Origin: Gemmatimonadota bacterium
Lineage (GTDB): Bacteria; Gemmatimonadota; Gemmatimonadetes; Gemmatimonadales; Gemmatimonadaceae
Reading direction: 5' to 3'
DNA: 64,000 bases
Assembly: GCA_016704465.1 (NCBI GenBank)
Contig: JADJAD010000018.1
Coordinates: 1 to 64,000 of the forward strand
Both the position numbers and the translations under genes were made by a program. Below the pieces are notes generated by a model, which was not told the origin of the DNA, made no database searches, and was given only the letters and a program-made list of their open reading frames with translations. This document shows positions 33,452-41,395 of the stretch, piece after piece. The first letter of the stretch is position 1. The number at the start of each line of letters is the position of its first letter.

Positions 33452-36031
33452 CTACAGGAGGCTGACGGGGTCCCGGTCGACCACCAATCGCATGCCCGCC
33501 CTGTTCGGCACGTCGAAGCGCTCGGCGAAATAGCGGAGGGCTCGGGTCAGTGCACTGGCGCTGACGCACTTGACCAGCGTGTGCCAGCGCCAGCGCTGCT
33601 TGATGCGATCCACCGCGCAGGGGGCCGGACCGATGATGGTCAGCTTCAGTTCCGGGCGAGCATCGGCGAGCCGTCGCAGCCAGTCGGTCCCCTCCATGGC
33701 GAGCGATGCCGTGGCGTCCTCGGCCGTCGCAGAGAAGAGGATATTGGCCAGACGAATGGTCGGCGGGTACGGCGGTGACACACGTCCGGGCAGTTCGTGC
33801 TCGACGAAGCCGAGATAGTCATGCGTCACCGCACAGCGCACGGCATGGTGATCGCCCATGCGCGTCTGGATGATGACCCGCCCGGTCTTCACGCTGCGCC
33901 CGGCCCGACCGGCGACCTGCGCCATGAGCTGGAAGGTGCGTTCGGCGGCGCGAAAGTCGGGGAGATTGATCCCGACATCGGCGTCGATCACCCCGACGAG
34001 GGTGACGTTCGGGAAATCCAGCCCCTTGGCGATCATCTGTGTCCCGAGCAGGATGTCGATCTCACCGGCCCCAACGCGGTCGAGAATCTCGGCGTGCGCC
34101 CACTTGCCGCTGGTGGTGTCGACGTCCATGCGGGCGATGCGCGCCTCGGGAAACCGTTCCACGAGGAGGCGTTCGACCTGTTGGGTGCCGAGGCCGCGTT
34201 GTCGCAACGTGGCGGCGCCGCAGCGTGCGCAGGCGAGCCGCAGCTCCTCGGCGTGGCCACAGTAGTGGCAGACGAGTCGCTCCGGGGTGCGGTGATAGGT
34301 GAGCGAGATGGAGCAGTTGGGGCAGGCGGTGACGTCGCCGCAGGAGGAGCACTGCATGAACGAGGCGTAGCCGCGCCGGTTGAGCAGGAGGATGGACTGC
34401 TCCCGCGCGGCGAGCGTGTCCCGCACGGCGCGTTCGAGCGGCTCGGAGACGATGCGGCGAAAGGGGTCACGGGCGCCGGCTGATTCGAGGCGGCGCGGCG
34501 GGGCGGGGATGCGATCGGGGCGTGATTGGGGCTCGGCGGGGGGTAGGAGCGACGCGGGATGTGGTGGATGTGGTGGATGTGGTGGATGTGGTGGATTCGG
34601 TGGGGGTGGGAAGGGATTGATGATGGGGGACGCGGGGATGGAGGTATGCTCGATTTCGGGGGGGGCCCCCCGCGTCACCGCCACCGCCATCGCCCGCGCC
34701 CACCTCCCCTCCCCGTTCGCGCTCCCCCTGCATCGCCGCCATCCGCTCCGATGCCAGCGCGCTCCCCGTCCCCGGAATCCACGCCTCCCCTTCCCCGCGC
34801 CGCACCGCCCCCAGGTCGACAATCTCGATCGCCGGCAGCACCCGCCGCCGACCCGGTCCGGAAGCGACACCAGTCGGTACTTCCCCTCGCGCGCCAGTAC
34901 CCAGCTCTCGAGGCTCGGCGTCGCACTCCCCAGCACCGTGATCGCCCCCTCATGCCGCGCGCGCACGATCGCCACGTCGCGCGCGTGATACCGCGGCGTC
35001 TCGTTCTGCTTGTAGCTCGTCTCCTGTTCCTCGTCGACGATGATCGCCCCCACGTCGACGAGCGGCGCAAAGACCGCCGAACGAGCCCCAACGGCGATGC
35101 GTTTCTCACCGCGACGCAGCGCGCGCCAGGCATCGAGACGCTCCCCGTCGCTCAACGCGGAATGCAGCACCGCGACCTGATCGCCGAAGACACCGCGAAA
35201 CCGGTCCACCGTCTGCGGCGTCAGGGCGATTTCGGGCACGAGCACGATCGCCGAGCGCCCCCCGTCCTCCACCACGCGCCGCAGGACGTCGAGGTAGACC
35301 AGTGTCTTTCCGCTCCCCGTGACGCCGTGGAGCAGGAAGACCTCGCCCGGGGCGCCGGCTGAGATCAGGTCGATCGCCGAGCGTTGCGCCGGCGTCGGCG
35401 CGTGTGCGACGTACGGCACGCCGATCCGGTCGGCAAAGGGGTCACGCGCGACGGACGCACGTTGCAGCTGCACGAGTCCGCGCTTGACCAGCGCACCGAC
35501 GACGCTCTCCGACACGCCGAGCCGCTCGAAGACCTGCTCCACGCTGGCGCGCCCCCCTGCCCCCTCCAGGAACTCGTACACCTCGCGCTGGCGCGCGCTG
35601 CGGCGGAACAGCCGGTCCCGCTCCATCAACGACTCGATCGGCGCCTCGATCACCAGCGTTCGTCGCGTCCTCCCCGGCGGCGAGGGCGTCGCGGCCCCGG
35701 TCAGGCCGGCCGGGAGCGCGCTGCGCAACGCCATGCCTAACGGGGCGACATAATGGTCGGCCATCCAGCGGCCGGTGGCCAGCACGGCGGGCGTCACCGC
35801 CGGTTCGGCGTCCGGCACGGCGCGCACCGCCTTGTACTTCACTCCGTCCACCGACGCGACCTCGGTGGCCACGACGATCCCCACCTCGGCCGTGTTGCGC
35901 CACGGCACCACCACCCGACTCCCCACCACGATCGGGTGCGCGTGCGCCTGGTCCACCGCGTACGAAAACGTACGGAAGATCGGGACGGGGAGGGCGACGT
36001 CGATGAGACGTGGGGCGTCGGGCGACGACAT
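33452..36031 (-). CDS. priA: primosomal protein N' (PriA helicase) with low-complexity insertion and two frameshifts
   Basis: PriA restarts stalled replication forks. From the ATG at 36031 it shows VALPVPIFRTFSYAVD and the DNA-binding N-terminal part, then Walker A HGVTGSGKTLVYLDVL and DEEQ in IIVDEEQETSYKQNE. The zinc cysteines lie in CSSCGDVTACPNC, CHYCGH and CARCGA, and GTQMIAKGLDFPNV follows. Between LPDRVGG and SEPLERAV about 130 residues replace the usual 20 or so. The native continuation VLPAIEIVDL is in another frame after 34843 and the original frame resumes near the G8C6 run at 34658-34671. The two shifts compensate, so the full-length frame stays open through a translated low-complexity stretch. 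The C-terminal half is otherwise normal. Confidence 0.88.
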   Translation of the reverse strand: MSSPDAPRLIDVALPVPIFRTFSYAVDQAHAHPIVVGSRVVVPWRNTAEVGIVVATEVASVDGVKYKAVRAVPDAEPAVTPAVLATGRWMADHYVAPLGMALRSALPAGLTGAATPSPPGRTRRTLVIEAPIESLMERDRLFRRSARQREVYEFLEGAGGRASVEQVFERLGVSESVVGALVKRGLVQLQRASVARDPFADRIGVPYVAHAPTPAQRSAIDLISAGAPGEVFLLHGVTGSGKTLVYLDVLRRVVEDGGRSAIVLVPEIALTPQTVDRFRGVFGDQVAVLHSALSDGERLDAWRALRRGEKRIAVGARSAVFAPLVDVGAIIVDEEQETSYKQNETPRYHARDVAIVRARHEGAITVLGSATPSLESWVLAREGKYRLVSLPDRVGGGCCRRSRLSTWGRCGAGKGRRGFRGRGARWHRSGWRRCRGSANGEGRWARAMAVAVTRGAPPEIEHTSIPASPIINPFPPPPNPPHPPHPPHPPHPASLLPPAEPQSRPDRIPAPPRRLESAGARDPFRRIVSEPLERAVRDTLAAREQSILLLNRRGYASFMQCSSCGDVTACPNCSISLTYHRTPERLVCHYCGHAEELRLACARCGAATLRQRGLGTQQVERLLVERFPEARIARMDVDTTSGKWAHAEILDRVGAGEIDILLGTQMIAKGLDFPNVTLVGVIDADVGINLPDFRAAERTFQLMAQVAGRAGRSVKTGRVIIQTRMGDHHAVRCAVTHDYLGFVEHELPGRVSPPYPPTIRLANILFSATAEDATASLAMEGTDWLRRLADARPELKLTIIGPAPCAVDRIKQRWRWHTLVKCVSASALTRALRYFAERFDVPNRAGMRLVVDRDPVSLL
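34558..34602. repeat. 9-bp tandem repeat inside priA
   Basis: GATGTGGTG is repeated four times perfectly and once imperfectly. On the coding strand it gives Pro-Pro-His units in one frame or Thr-Thr-Ser in the other. It lies in the insertion between the two halves of the helicase. Confidence 0.92.
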
Positions 36032-36122
36032 GGTGAGCAAACATATCCTCGGTCGGCGCCCGTCGCCGTCGGCACCCCGGCCCCCGCTTCGGCCTTCGCC
36101 TCCCACTCGCTACCTTCACACC

Positions 36123-36593
36123 ATGTCGCGCGTGCGCCCTATCCAGCCGCCGCCTCGACGCGCTCCAGAGCCGTCGCTGGCATCGCTTCTCGACGAACAC
36201 GGGATGATTCTCCTGTTCGACGGAACGTGCGGTCTATGCGACGCGGCGGTGCAGTGGATTTTGCGCCGCGACCCATCGGGCGCCATGCGGTTTGCCCCGT
36301 TGGAGAGCCGGCTCGGGCGCGAAGCGCTTGCCCAGCTCCCCGACCTGGCCAGAGTTGACTCCATGGTACTGCTGCACCGGCAGGGGGCGTGGATCAAGTC
36401 CACGGCGGCGCTGGAGATCGCACGGTATGTCGGAGGGATCTGGGGCGGCGCGGTGCTCGGCTACCTGATCCCCCGTGCGGTGCGCGACTGGATGTACGAT
36501 CAGGTAGCCAAGCGGCGCACCGCGATGTTCGGGCGCACCGACCACTGCCTGATTCCCGCTCCCGAGCAGCGAGCGCGCTTCTACCTGACGTAG
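36123..36593 (+). CDS. DCC-family (DUF393) thiol-disulfide oxidoreductase-like protein
   Basis: This 156-residue protein has the family motif ILLFDGTCGLCDAAVQW near residue 30, with the DxxCxxC pair that names the DCC family. LRRDPSGAMRFAPLES and SMVLLHRQGAWIKSTAAL follow, and RTDHCLIPAPEQRARF is near the C-terminus. A thioredoxin-like fold with a CxxC redox pair is expected; the natural partner is unknown. It diverges from priA and converges on the kinase gene. Confidence 0.9.
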   Translation: MSRVRPIQPPPRRAPEPSLASLLDEHGMILLFDGTCGLCDAAVQWILRRDPSGAMRFAPLESRLGREALAQLPDLARVDSMVLLHRQGAWIKSTAALEIARYVGGIWGGAVLGYLIPRAVRDWMYDQVAKRRTAMFGRTDHCLIPAPEQRARFYLT

Positions 36594-36651
36594 GACGGCC
36601 CGTCGGCGCGCGTCGCTGCCACGACGGCGGGCACGCGGCCGCCCTGTCGCC

Positions 36652-37662
36652 CTAGAACGAAGAGACGGCCGCCCCCGCCGAGCGACGGGAGAACCACACC
36701 GCGCGCTGTTCGGACGCCGAGCCCGAGGACACGAGGTAGGCCAGCAGCGCATCGGCCAGTTCGAAGCCTGTCTGGTATCGGTCCGCGGCGGTCTTGGACA
36801 GGCACTTCATCACGATGGCCGAGAGCTCCGCGGGGACGCGCGAATCGACGACGTCCGGTGAGACTGGCGCCTCGTGCACCTGCTTGTAGCCGACGGAGTA
36901 CGAGTCGGCGCCGTCGAACGGTGGAAACCCGAGCAGCATCTCGTAGAGCATCACCCCCACCGCATACAGGTCGCTCCGCCCGTCCACCATCTTGCCCATC
37001 GCCTGCTCGGGGGACATGTAGTGCGGCGTCCCCATCGCCCGGCCGCTGCGCGTCAGGCGCCCGTGGAAGCGCGCGGTGGCAATGCCGAAGTCGGTGATGA
37101 GGGCGTGACCATCCTCGTCGAAGAGGATGTTGTCCGGCTTGATGTCGCGGTGCACGATCCCGCGTCGATGCGCGTAGTCCAGCGCCGTCGCCACCTGGGC
37201 ACAGATCGTCGCCGATGGACCGGCCGCCACGACCTTGTCCCGCACCAGGATGTCGGCGAGCGACCCGCCCGACATGTGCGGCATGACCAGGAAGACGAGG
37301 TCGCTCAGGTCGGCGAAGTCGAGGATCGGACAAATGTGCGGATGCATCAACTGGCTCGACGCTTCGGCCTCGCGCCGGAAGCGCTCGCGCATCTCGGGGT
37401 CCTTGGCCAGGTGCGCGTGCAGGACCTTGATCACCAGCGGGCGGTCGAGCGTGGCGTGCAGGGCGTAGTAGACGTGCGCCATGCCACCGCTTCCGAGGCG
37501 ACGGATCACGCGATAGCGCGTCCCCGACGCCCGGCGCAGGTTCGTCAGCTCGCTGTCGGGCTGCTCCATGGGCGCGGCGCTGACCTCGGGGAGATCTTCG
37601 GTGCAGCGCACGCACTTGACCGCCCGTGTCCGATTCCAGGTGCCGCAGTCGGGACAGAACAC
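36652..37662 (-). CDS. Ser/Thr protein kinase with N-terminal zinc ribbon
   Basis: The GTG at 37662 lies 4 bp after the stop of the upstream gene and gives a protein opening VFCPDCGTWNRTRAVKCVRC, a two-CxxC zinc ribbon. The kinase domain follows: RLGSGGMAHVYYAL (glycine loop), LVIKVLHAHL (Lys), YAHRRGIVHRDIKPDNILF (catalytic loop), ITDFGIA (DFG) and MGTPHYMSPEQAMG. It is a PknB-type kinase of 336 residues, without a membrane helix or extracellular sensor, so it should be cytosolic. It closes a long run of minus-strand genes that starts with a histidine kinase at 48940. The PP2C gene at 7524 could oppose it. Confidence 0.93.
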   Translation of the reverse strand: MFCPDCGTWNRTRAVKCVRCTEDLPEVSAAPMEQPDSELTNLRRASGTRYRVIRRLGSGGMAHVYYALHATLDRPLVIKVLHAHLAKDPEMRERFRREAEASSQLMHPHICPILDFADLSDLVFLVMPHMSGGSLADILVRDKVVAAGPSATICAQVATALDYAHRRGIVHRDIKPDNILFDEDGHALITDFGIATARFHGRLTRSGRAMGTPHYMSPEQAMGKMVDGRSDLYAVGVMLYEMLLGFPPFDGADSYSVGYKQVHEAPVSPDVVDSRVPAELSAIVMKCLSKTAADRYQTGFELADALLAYLVSSGSASEQRAVWFSRRSAGAAVSSF

Positions 37663-37666
37663 GCGA

Positions 37667-38458
37667 TCAGGCTCCGAACTGCAGGCGAACGAAGTCGTAC
37701 GGCGGGAGCGGTCCGTCCTGCTCGATGGCCACGTCGCGAAGGCGGCGCTGTTCCTCGACCACTGCGTCCCGGAAATTCCCCCACATCGCGCGCTCGACAA
37801 GGAACGACGCTTCGACGCTGCGGTCCGCCGGCGAGGCGTGCGGCGGAAAGGTCACACACGCCACCGCGCTCCGCCGCAAGAAGCGAAACGAGTCGAAGAC
37901 CGTCGTCTCGAAATCCGTCGCCATCATCTCACGGGTCTCGCCCACCCCTTCCACCGGAAGCGGCAGCGCCGTGACACGCAGTCGCGCCATCAGGCGGTCC
38001 CCCACGAAGCGGAAGCCTTCCATCAACGTGACGTAGTGCAGCTCCATCCAGTGCAGGAGCGTGCTGCGCGACCGAAAGACGGTGCCGAACGGCGCGGGGA
38101 TCACCGGTTGCTCGCGAAAGCGCGTCTCCACGATCTCGCGGTACTCGGCAATCGCGCCGCTCGTCGCCGCGATGCGCTCGTACGGCTCGCGACGGACGAT
38201 CGCCGCGAGTTCTCGCAGCGGGACGATCTCGAGCCCCGTCAGCCGCATCGGGGCGGCCGGATCGTGGGCGACGATGCCGAAGAGTTGCAACGATTCCGTG
38301 CCGACCGCGGGAGTGCGGAGACTGCGCGTACGCGCCACGAAGGTCCTCGAGGTGTCGAGCAATGGATGAAGATGCAGCGTGCCGGGCCCATGTCGTGCCG
38401 CCCGGAGCACCGGCGGATCCCCGGGACCTGACGGGCTCACGTCGTAGTATCGACCCAC
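37667..38458 (-). CDS. GvpL/GvpF-family-like protein outside any gas vesicle cluster
   Basis: The 263-residue protein follows the GvpL/GvpF plan. LQLFGIVAHD opens it, GLEIVPLRELAAIVRREPYE matches the strand and helix after it, and AEYREIVETRFREQPVIPAPFGTVFRS matches the PLRFGTVF core. LMARLRVTALPL is the next strand. SFLVERAMWGNFRDAVVEEQ and GPLPPYDFVRL match the C-terminal half, where family members read GPWPPYSFV. No GvpA, GvpN or other vesicle genes are seen. It sits 4 bp before the kinase start and just after the deacetylase gene, so a signalling role seems more likely than flotation. Confidence 0.72.
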   Translation of the reverse strand: MGRYYDVSPSGPGDPPVLRAARHGPGTLHLHPLLDTSRTFVARTRSLRTPAVGTESLQLFGIVAHDPAAPMRLTGLEIVPLRELAAIVRREPYERIAATSGAIAEYREIVETRFREQPVIPAPFGTVFRSRSTLLHWMELHYVTLMEGFRFVGDRLMARLRVTALPLPVEGVGETREMMATDFETTVFDSFRFLRRSAVACVTFPPHASPADRSVEASFLVERAMWGNFRDAVVEEQRRLRDVAIEQDGPLPPYDFVRLQFGA

Positions 38459-38515
38459 GGCGCCTCAGACACCAATTTTTGGCCTTGCGCGCCACAGGAG
38501 CGCCAACAGGAGCGG

Positions 38516-39442
38516 CTAGAGGAGCGCCTTCAGGTGCGTCATGCACGCGGCGCCGAGCCGCTCCGGGTCGTACCCGCCCTCGAGCGCCGAAACGAGCCGC
38601 CCGCCGCAGCAGGCGGTCGCGCGCTCGACCATCTGACGGGTCAGGGCGTCGATGTGCTCCAGCTCCAGGGTGAACCCGCCCAGCGGATCGCCGTTCAGCG
38701 AGTCGAAGCCAGCCGACACGAGGATCAGGTCGGGGACCCAACCCGTGGTCGCCGAATCCACGGCGCGCGTGAGCGCGTCGACATACTCCGCCGCCGGGCG
38801 CGCCGCTGGCAGCGGCACATTCCAGATCGACCGGTGCGGCCCCCGATCCTCCGCCGCGCCCGTCCCCGGGTACCACGGCCACTGGTGCATCGAGACGAAC
38901 CGGATGTCGGGGTCGTGTTCGACCAGCGCCTGCGTCCCATTGCCATGGTGCACATCCCAGTCGACGATCAGGACGCGACCGGCATCGTGGCGCTGCCGCG
39001 CGTAGTGCGCGGCGACGCCGACGTTTCCGAAGATGCAGAAGCCCATCGCGCGCGACCGCAGCGCGTGATGACCTGGGGGACGCACGGCGGCGAACGTACG
39101 GGTGGCGCGGCCGTCGAACGCCATGTCCACGCCGTCGAGCACCGCGCCGCACGCGGCGGTCGCCGCATCCCAGGATCCCTCGCTGGCGACGGTATCCGGG
39201 TCGAGATGACCGCCCCCCGCAGCCACGGTGGCGCGCACCCGATCCACGTATCCCGCGTCGTGTGCCAGCGCCAGCTCCTCTACCGTGGCGTGTCGCGATT
39301 CGATGTGCTCCACCGCGAGGTACAGCTCCGGCTCGTAGCGCAACGCCCGCGGAATGGCGCGCAACCGCCCGACGTGTTCGGGATGGCTCCATCCCGTATC
39401 GTGGCGACCGCAGTCGGCGTGGGAGATATAGGCAACGCTCAT
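38516..39442 (-). CDS. histone deacetylase-like amidohydrolase
   Basis: The ATG at 39442 overlaps the preceding stop. The 308-residue protein has the arginase/deacetylase fold motifs in order: SHADCGRHDTGWSHPE, AAVRPPGHHALRSRAMGFC (active-site His pair), VLIVDWDVHHGNGTQ (zinc Asp and His), LVSAGFDSLNGDPLGG (zinc Asp) and ALEGGYDPERLG. Bacterial members remove acetyl groups from lysine, polyamines or acetoin pathway compounds. The substrate cannot be told from sequence. It is embedded in the MoxR/BatA-type run, an unusual setting. Confidence 0.93.
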   Translation of the reverse strand: MSVAYISHADCGRHDTGWSHPEHVGRLRAIPRALRYEPELYLAVEHIESRHATVEELALAHDAGYVDRVRATVAAGGGHLDPDTVASEGSWDAATAACGAVLDGVDMAFDGRATRTFAAVRPPGHHALRSRAMGFCIFGNVGVAAHYARQRHDAGRVLIVDWDVHHGNGTQALVEHDPDIRFVSMHQWPWYPGTGAAEDRGPHRSIWNVPLPAARPAAEYVDALTRAVDSATTGWVPDLILVSAGFDSLNGDPLGGFTLELEHIDALTRQMVERATACCGGRLVSALEGGYDPERLGAACMTHLKALL

Positions 39443-40800
39443 CGTGCTCCTCGAAGACGTCGGGATGTCCACTCGGCCAGCAGGCCGCCGATCAGCAGGA
39501 CGAACAGCAGCACGAAGCGCAGGCGCTGCCAGGCGATCGCCGAGATCGGGGCGCCGGCCGACGGCTGGTCCGGCAACGGCTCGCCCAGCGCGTCGACGAG
39601 TGCGGCGTACGGCGCCTCGTCTACGAGCTGCGCCGCCGTAGCCGGTCTGAGTGGCGCGAGCGGGGCGTAGGCCACCGAGGCGACCATCGCCGACCACCAT
39701 GACCTATGCTCGGCGGGGGCCCCTTCGCCCCCTTCCATGCGCCAGCGCCAAGTCTCGTCGTATCCAAGCATCAGCACTCGACCGACCCCAACGCGCGCCG
39801 CGACGCCGCGCGCCGCACCTCCCAAGCGGTCGAGCACGACCGCATCGCGGCGCGGGGCGCTGAGGGCGATTCCGCCAAGGGCGCGGAGCGGCTGGTCGCT
39901 GGCAATCGCCCCGAGGACCGGCGTTATCGGAGCGCCCGGTCGCGCGGGGAGGATCGGCGCGAGAGCGACCACGGACGAGGCGTCCCTTCCCACGACGAGC
40001 CCCCCGCCCTGTCGCACGAAGCGAACGAGTGCCGCGGCGTGCGGCGCGGCGCTCTCGTCCACCGCAACCACCGCGGCGTATCGCCCGGTGTCGATTCCGG
40101 CGATGGTCGCCGCCTGATCTCGGCCCCCGGTCCCCTGCACTACCGCGACGCGTGGGGCGACGGCAAAGCGCACGTCGACGCGCCAGCCGGCCTCCTCCAG
40201 GGCGGCGGCGATGAATTTCCCCTCCCATCCGGCATTGGCCAGCACCAGCACTGGGCGCAGGACGACCGAATCGCGCGGTGCGGTTGTCGCGACGCTGCGG
40301 GCGCCGCCGCCCGTGACGATTCCGTCCACCGTGGCGTCGAGGACCCGAGCGCCGCTGGATGCGATCGAGGCCGAATCCATACCCCCCGCCTCGTCGGAGA
40401 TGGTGAGCGGCGCGCCGGGCGGGCCGACGGCGACGATGCGCGAGCGACCCGAGGGATCGACCACGGGCTCGGCAGTGATGGCGATTCCGGTGAGGTCGCC
40501 TCGCAGCGCGGTCGCGCCAGCTCGCCGCCACGTCACCGCCGTCCCGGCCCCCGCGAGCGCGCGCAGCCAGTCACGCTCCCGCCGACCGGGGATCGAGTCG
40601 ATGACGAGGGCGAGGGCACCGACGGGTGCGCGCGTCGCCTGCGACAGGAACGCCGGGAGCGCCGCCGTGCCGTCCACGGTGACCCGCGCGTTTGCGGGGG
40701 GGGGCGGGCGCCACGCGAGCCAGAGCAGCCCGCCTAACGCGGCCAGCGCGACCGCGCGACTCCCGCGCTCGAGCAGGCGACGCTCACCGCGTGAGGGCAT
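39439..40800 (-). CDS. membrane protein of unknown function in the MoxR/BatA-type run
   Basis: This 453-residue protein has an N-terminal membrane segment (AVALAALGGLLWLAW) and a C-terminal one (FVLLFVLLIGGLLAEW). Between them lie alternating strands that resemble a von Willebrand or glutamine-amidotransferase-like fold. PVLVLANAGWEGKFIAAALE, YAAVVAVDESAAPHAAALVR, FVRQGGGLVVGRD and GRVLMLGYDETWRW are the clearest motifs. Similar end-of-operon proteins in MoxR clusters are only loosely known. It overlaps the DUF4159 gene by 17 bp and the deacetylase start by 4 bp. Confidence 0.75.
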   Translation of the reverse strand: MPSRGERRLLERGSRAVALAALGGLLWLAWRPPPPANARVTVDGTAALPAFLSQATRAPVGALALVIDSIPGRRERDWLRALAGAGTAVTWRRAGATALRGDLTGIAITAEPVVDPSGRSRIVAVGPPGAPLTISDEAGGMDSASIASSGARVLDATVDGIVTGGGARSVATTAPRDSVVLRPVLVLANAGWEGKFIAAALEEAGWRVDVRFAVAPRVAVVQGTGGRDQAATIAGIDTGRYAAVVAVDESAAPHAAALVRFVRQGGGLVVGRDASSVVALAPILPARPGAPITPVLGAIASDQPLRALGGIALSAPRRDAVVLDRLGGAARGVAARVGVGRVLMLGYDETWRWRMEGGEGAPAEHRSWWSAMVASVAYAPLAPLRPATAAQLVDEAPYAALVDALGEPLPDQPSAGAPISAIAWQRLRFVLLFVLLIGGLLAEWTSRRLRGAR

Positions 40801-41395
40801 ACACCACGAGGTTGACGCCGAAGCGCGTGTTGTCCACCGAGTAGAAGCGCTTGTTGTCGGGATGGAAGTTCCACTCCGACGAGTAGTCCTTGTTGCTGTA
40901 CAGGACGGCGATCCGGTCGCCGCGCATCGCGGCCATCAGGTACGGGTGCAGCAGGTTGTCGCCCCACCCGTTCAGTTCGTGCGAGGTATTGGGGGGGCCG
41001 TCCTCGAACCGGAAGAAGGACGAATAGAGCGGATGGGTGTTGGGCAGCTTGCGCAGCACACCCGCCACCTGCTCCAACTCCTCGGTCACCGTCTTGTGGA
41101 ACATCCCGTCCACGTCGTGATTGTGGTCGTCCACGAACAGGAGCCCGCCGCGATCGAGGAAGCGCGTGAGCACCTGCTTTTCCTGCGCCGTGAAGCGCAC
41201 GGGAAGGTGTCCCGTCAGGTACAACAGCGGATAGCGCAGGGCGGCCTCGGACCCGAGCGGCACGACGACACCCGACGGCGCCACGTCGATCTCGGTGTAG
41301 CGGGCGATCGAGTCGATGAGGTTGGCCGGGACGAGCGGCGCCGAGTCCCAGTCGCCCGACTCGTACTGCACCGTGGCGAACGTGAACGTGCTCAT
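40784..41395 (-). CDS. DUF4159 protein
   Basis: The ATG at 41395 gives a 203-residue protein. Landmarks are FATVQYESGDWDSAP, LLYLTGHLPVRFTAQEKQVL, LDRGGLLFVDDHNHDVDGMF, SSFFRFEDGPPNTSHELNGW and FYSVDNTRFGVNLVVYALTR. These are DUF4159 features; the domain resembles a GATase-like fold and usually travels with MoxR, DUF58 and BatA genes. It starts inside the stop of the DUF4175 gene (ATGA). No catalytic assignment is possible. Confidence 0.88.
   Translation of the reverse strand: MSTFTFATVQYESGDWDSAPLVPANLIDSIARYTEIDVAPSGVVVPLGSEAALRYPLLYLTGHLPVRFTAQEKQVLTRFLDRGGLLFVDDHNHDVDGMFHKTVTEELEQVAGVLRKLPNTHPLYSSFFRFEDGPPNTSHELNGWGDNLLHPYLMAAMRGDRIAVLYSNKDYSSEWNFHPDNKRFYSVDNTRFGVNLVVYALTR

Noticed and set aside
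37667..38458. Gas vesicle gene cluster
   Set aside because: Only one GvpL/F-like gene is present; GvpA, GvpN, GvpG and others are absent from the window.
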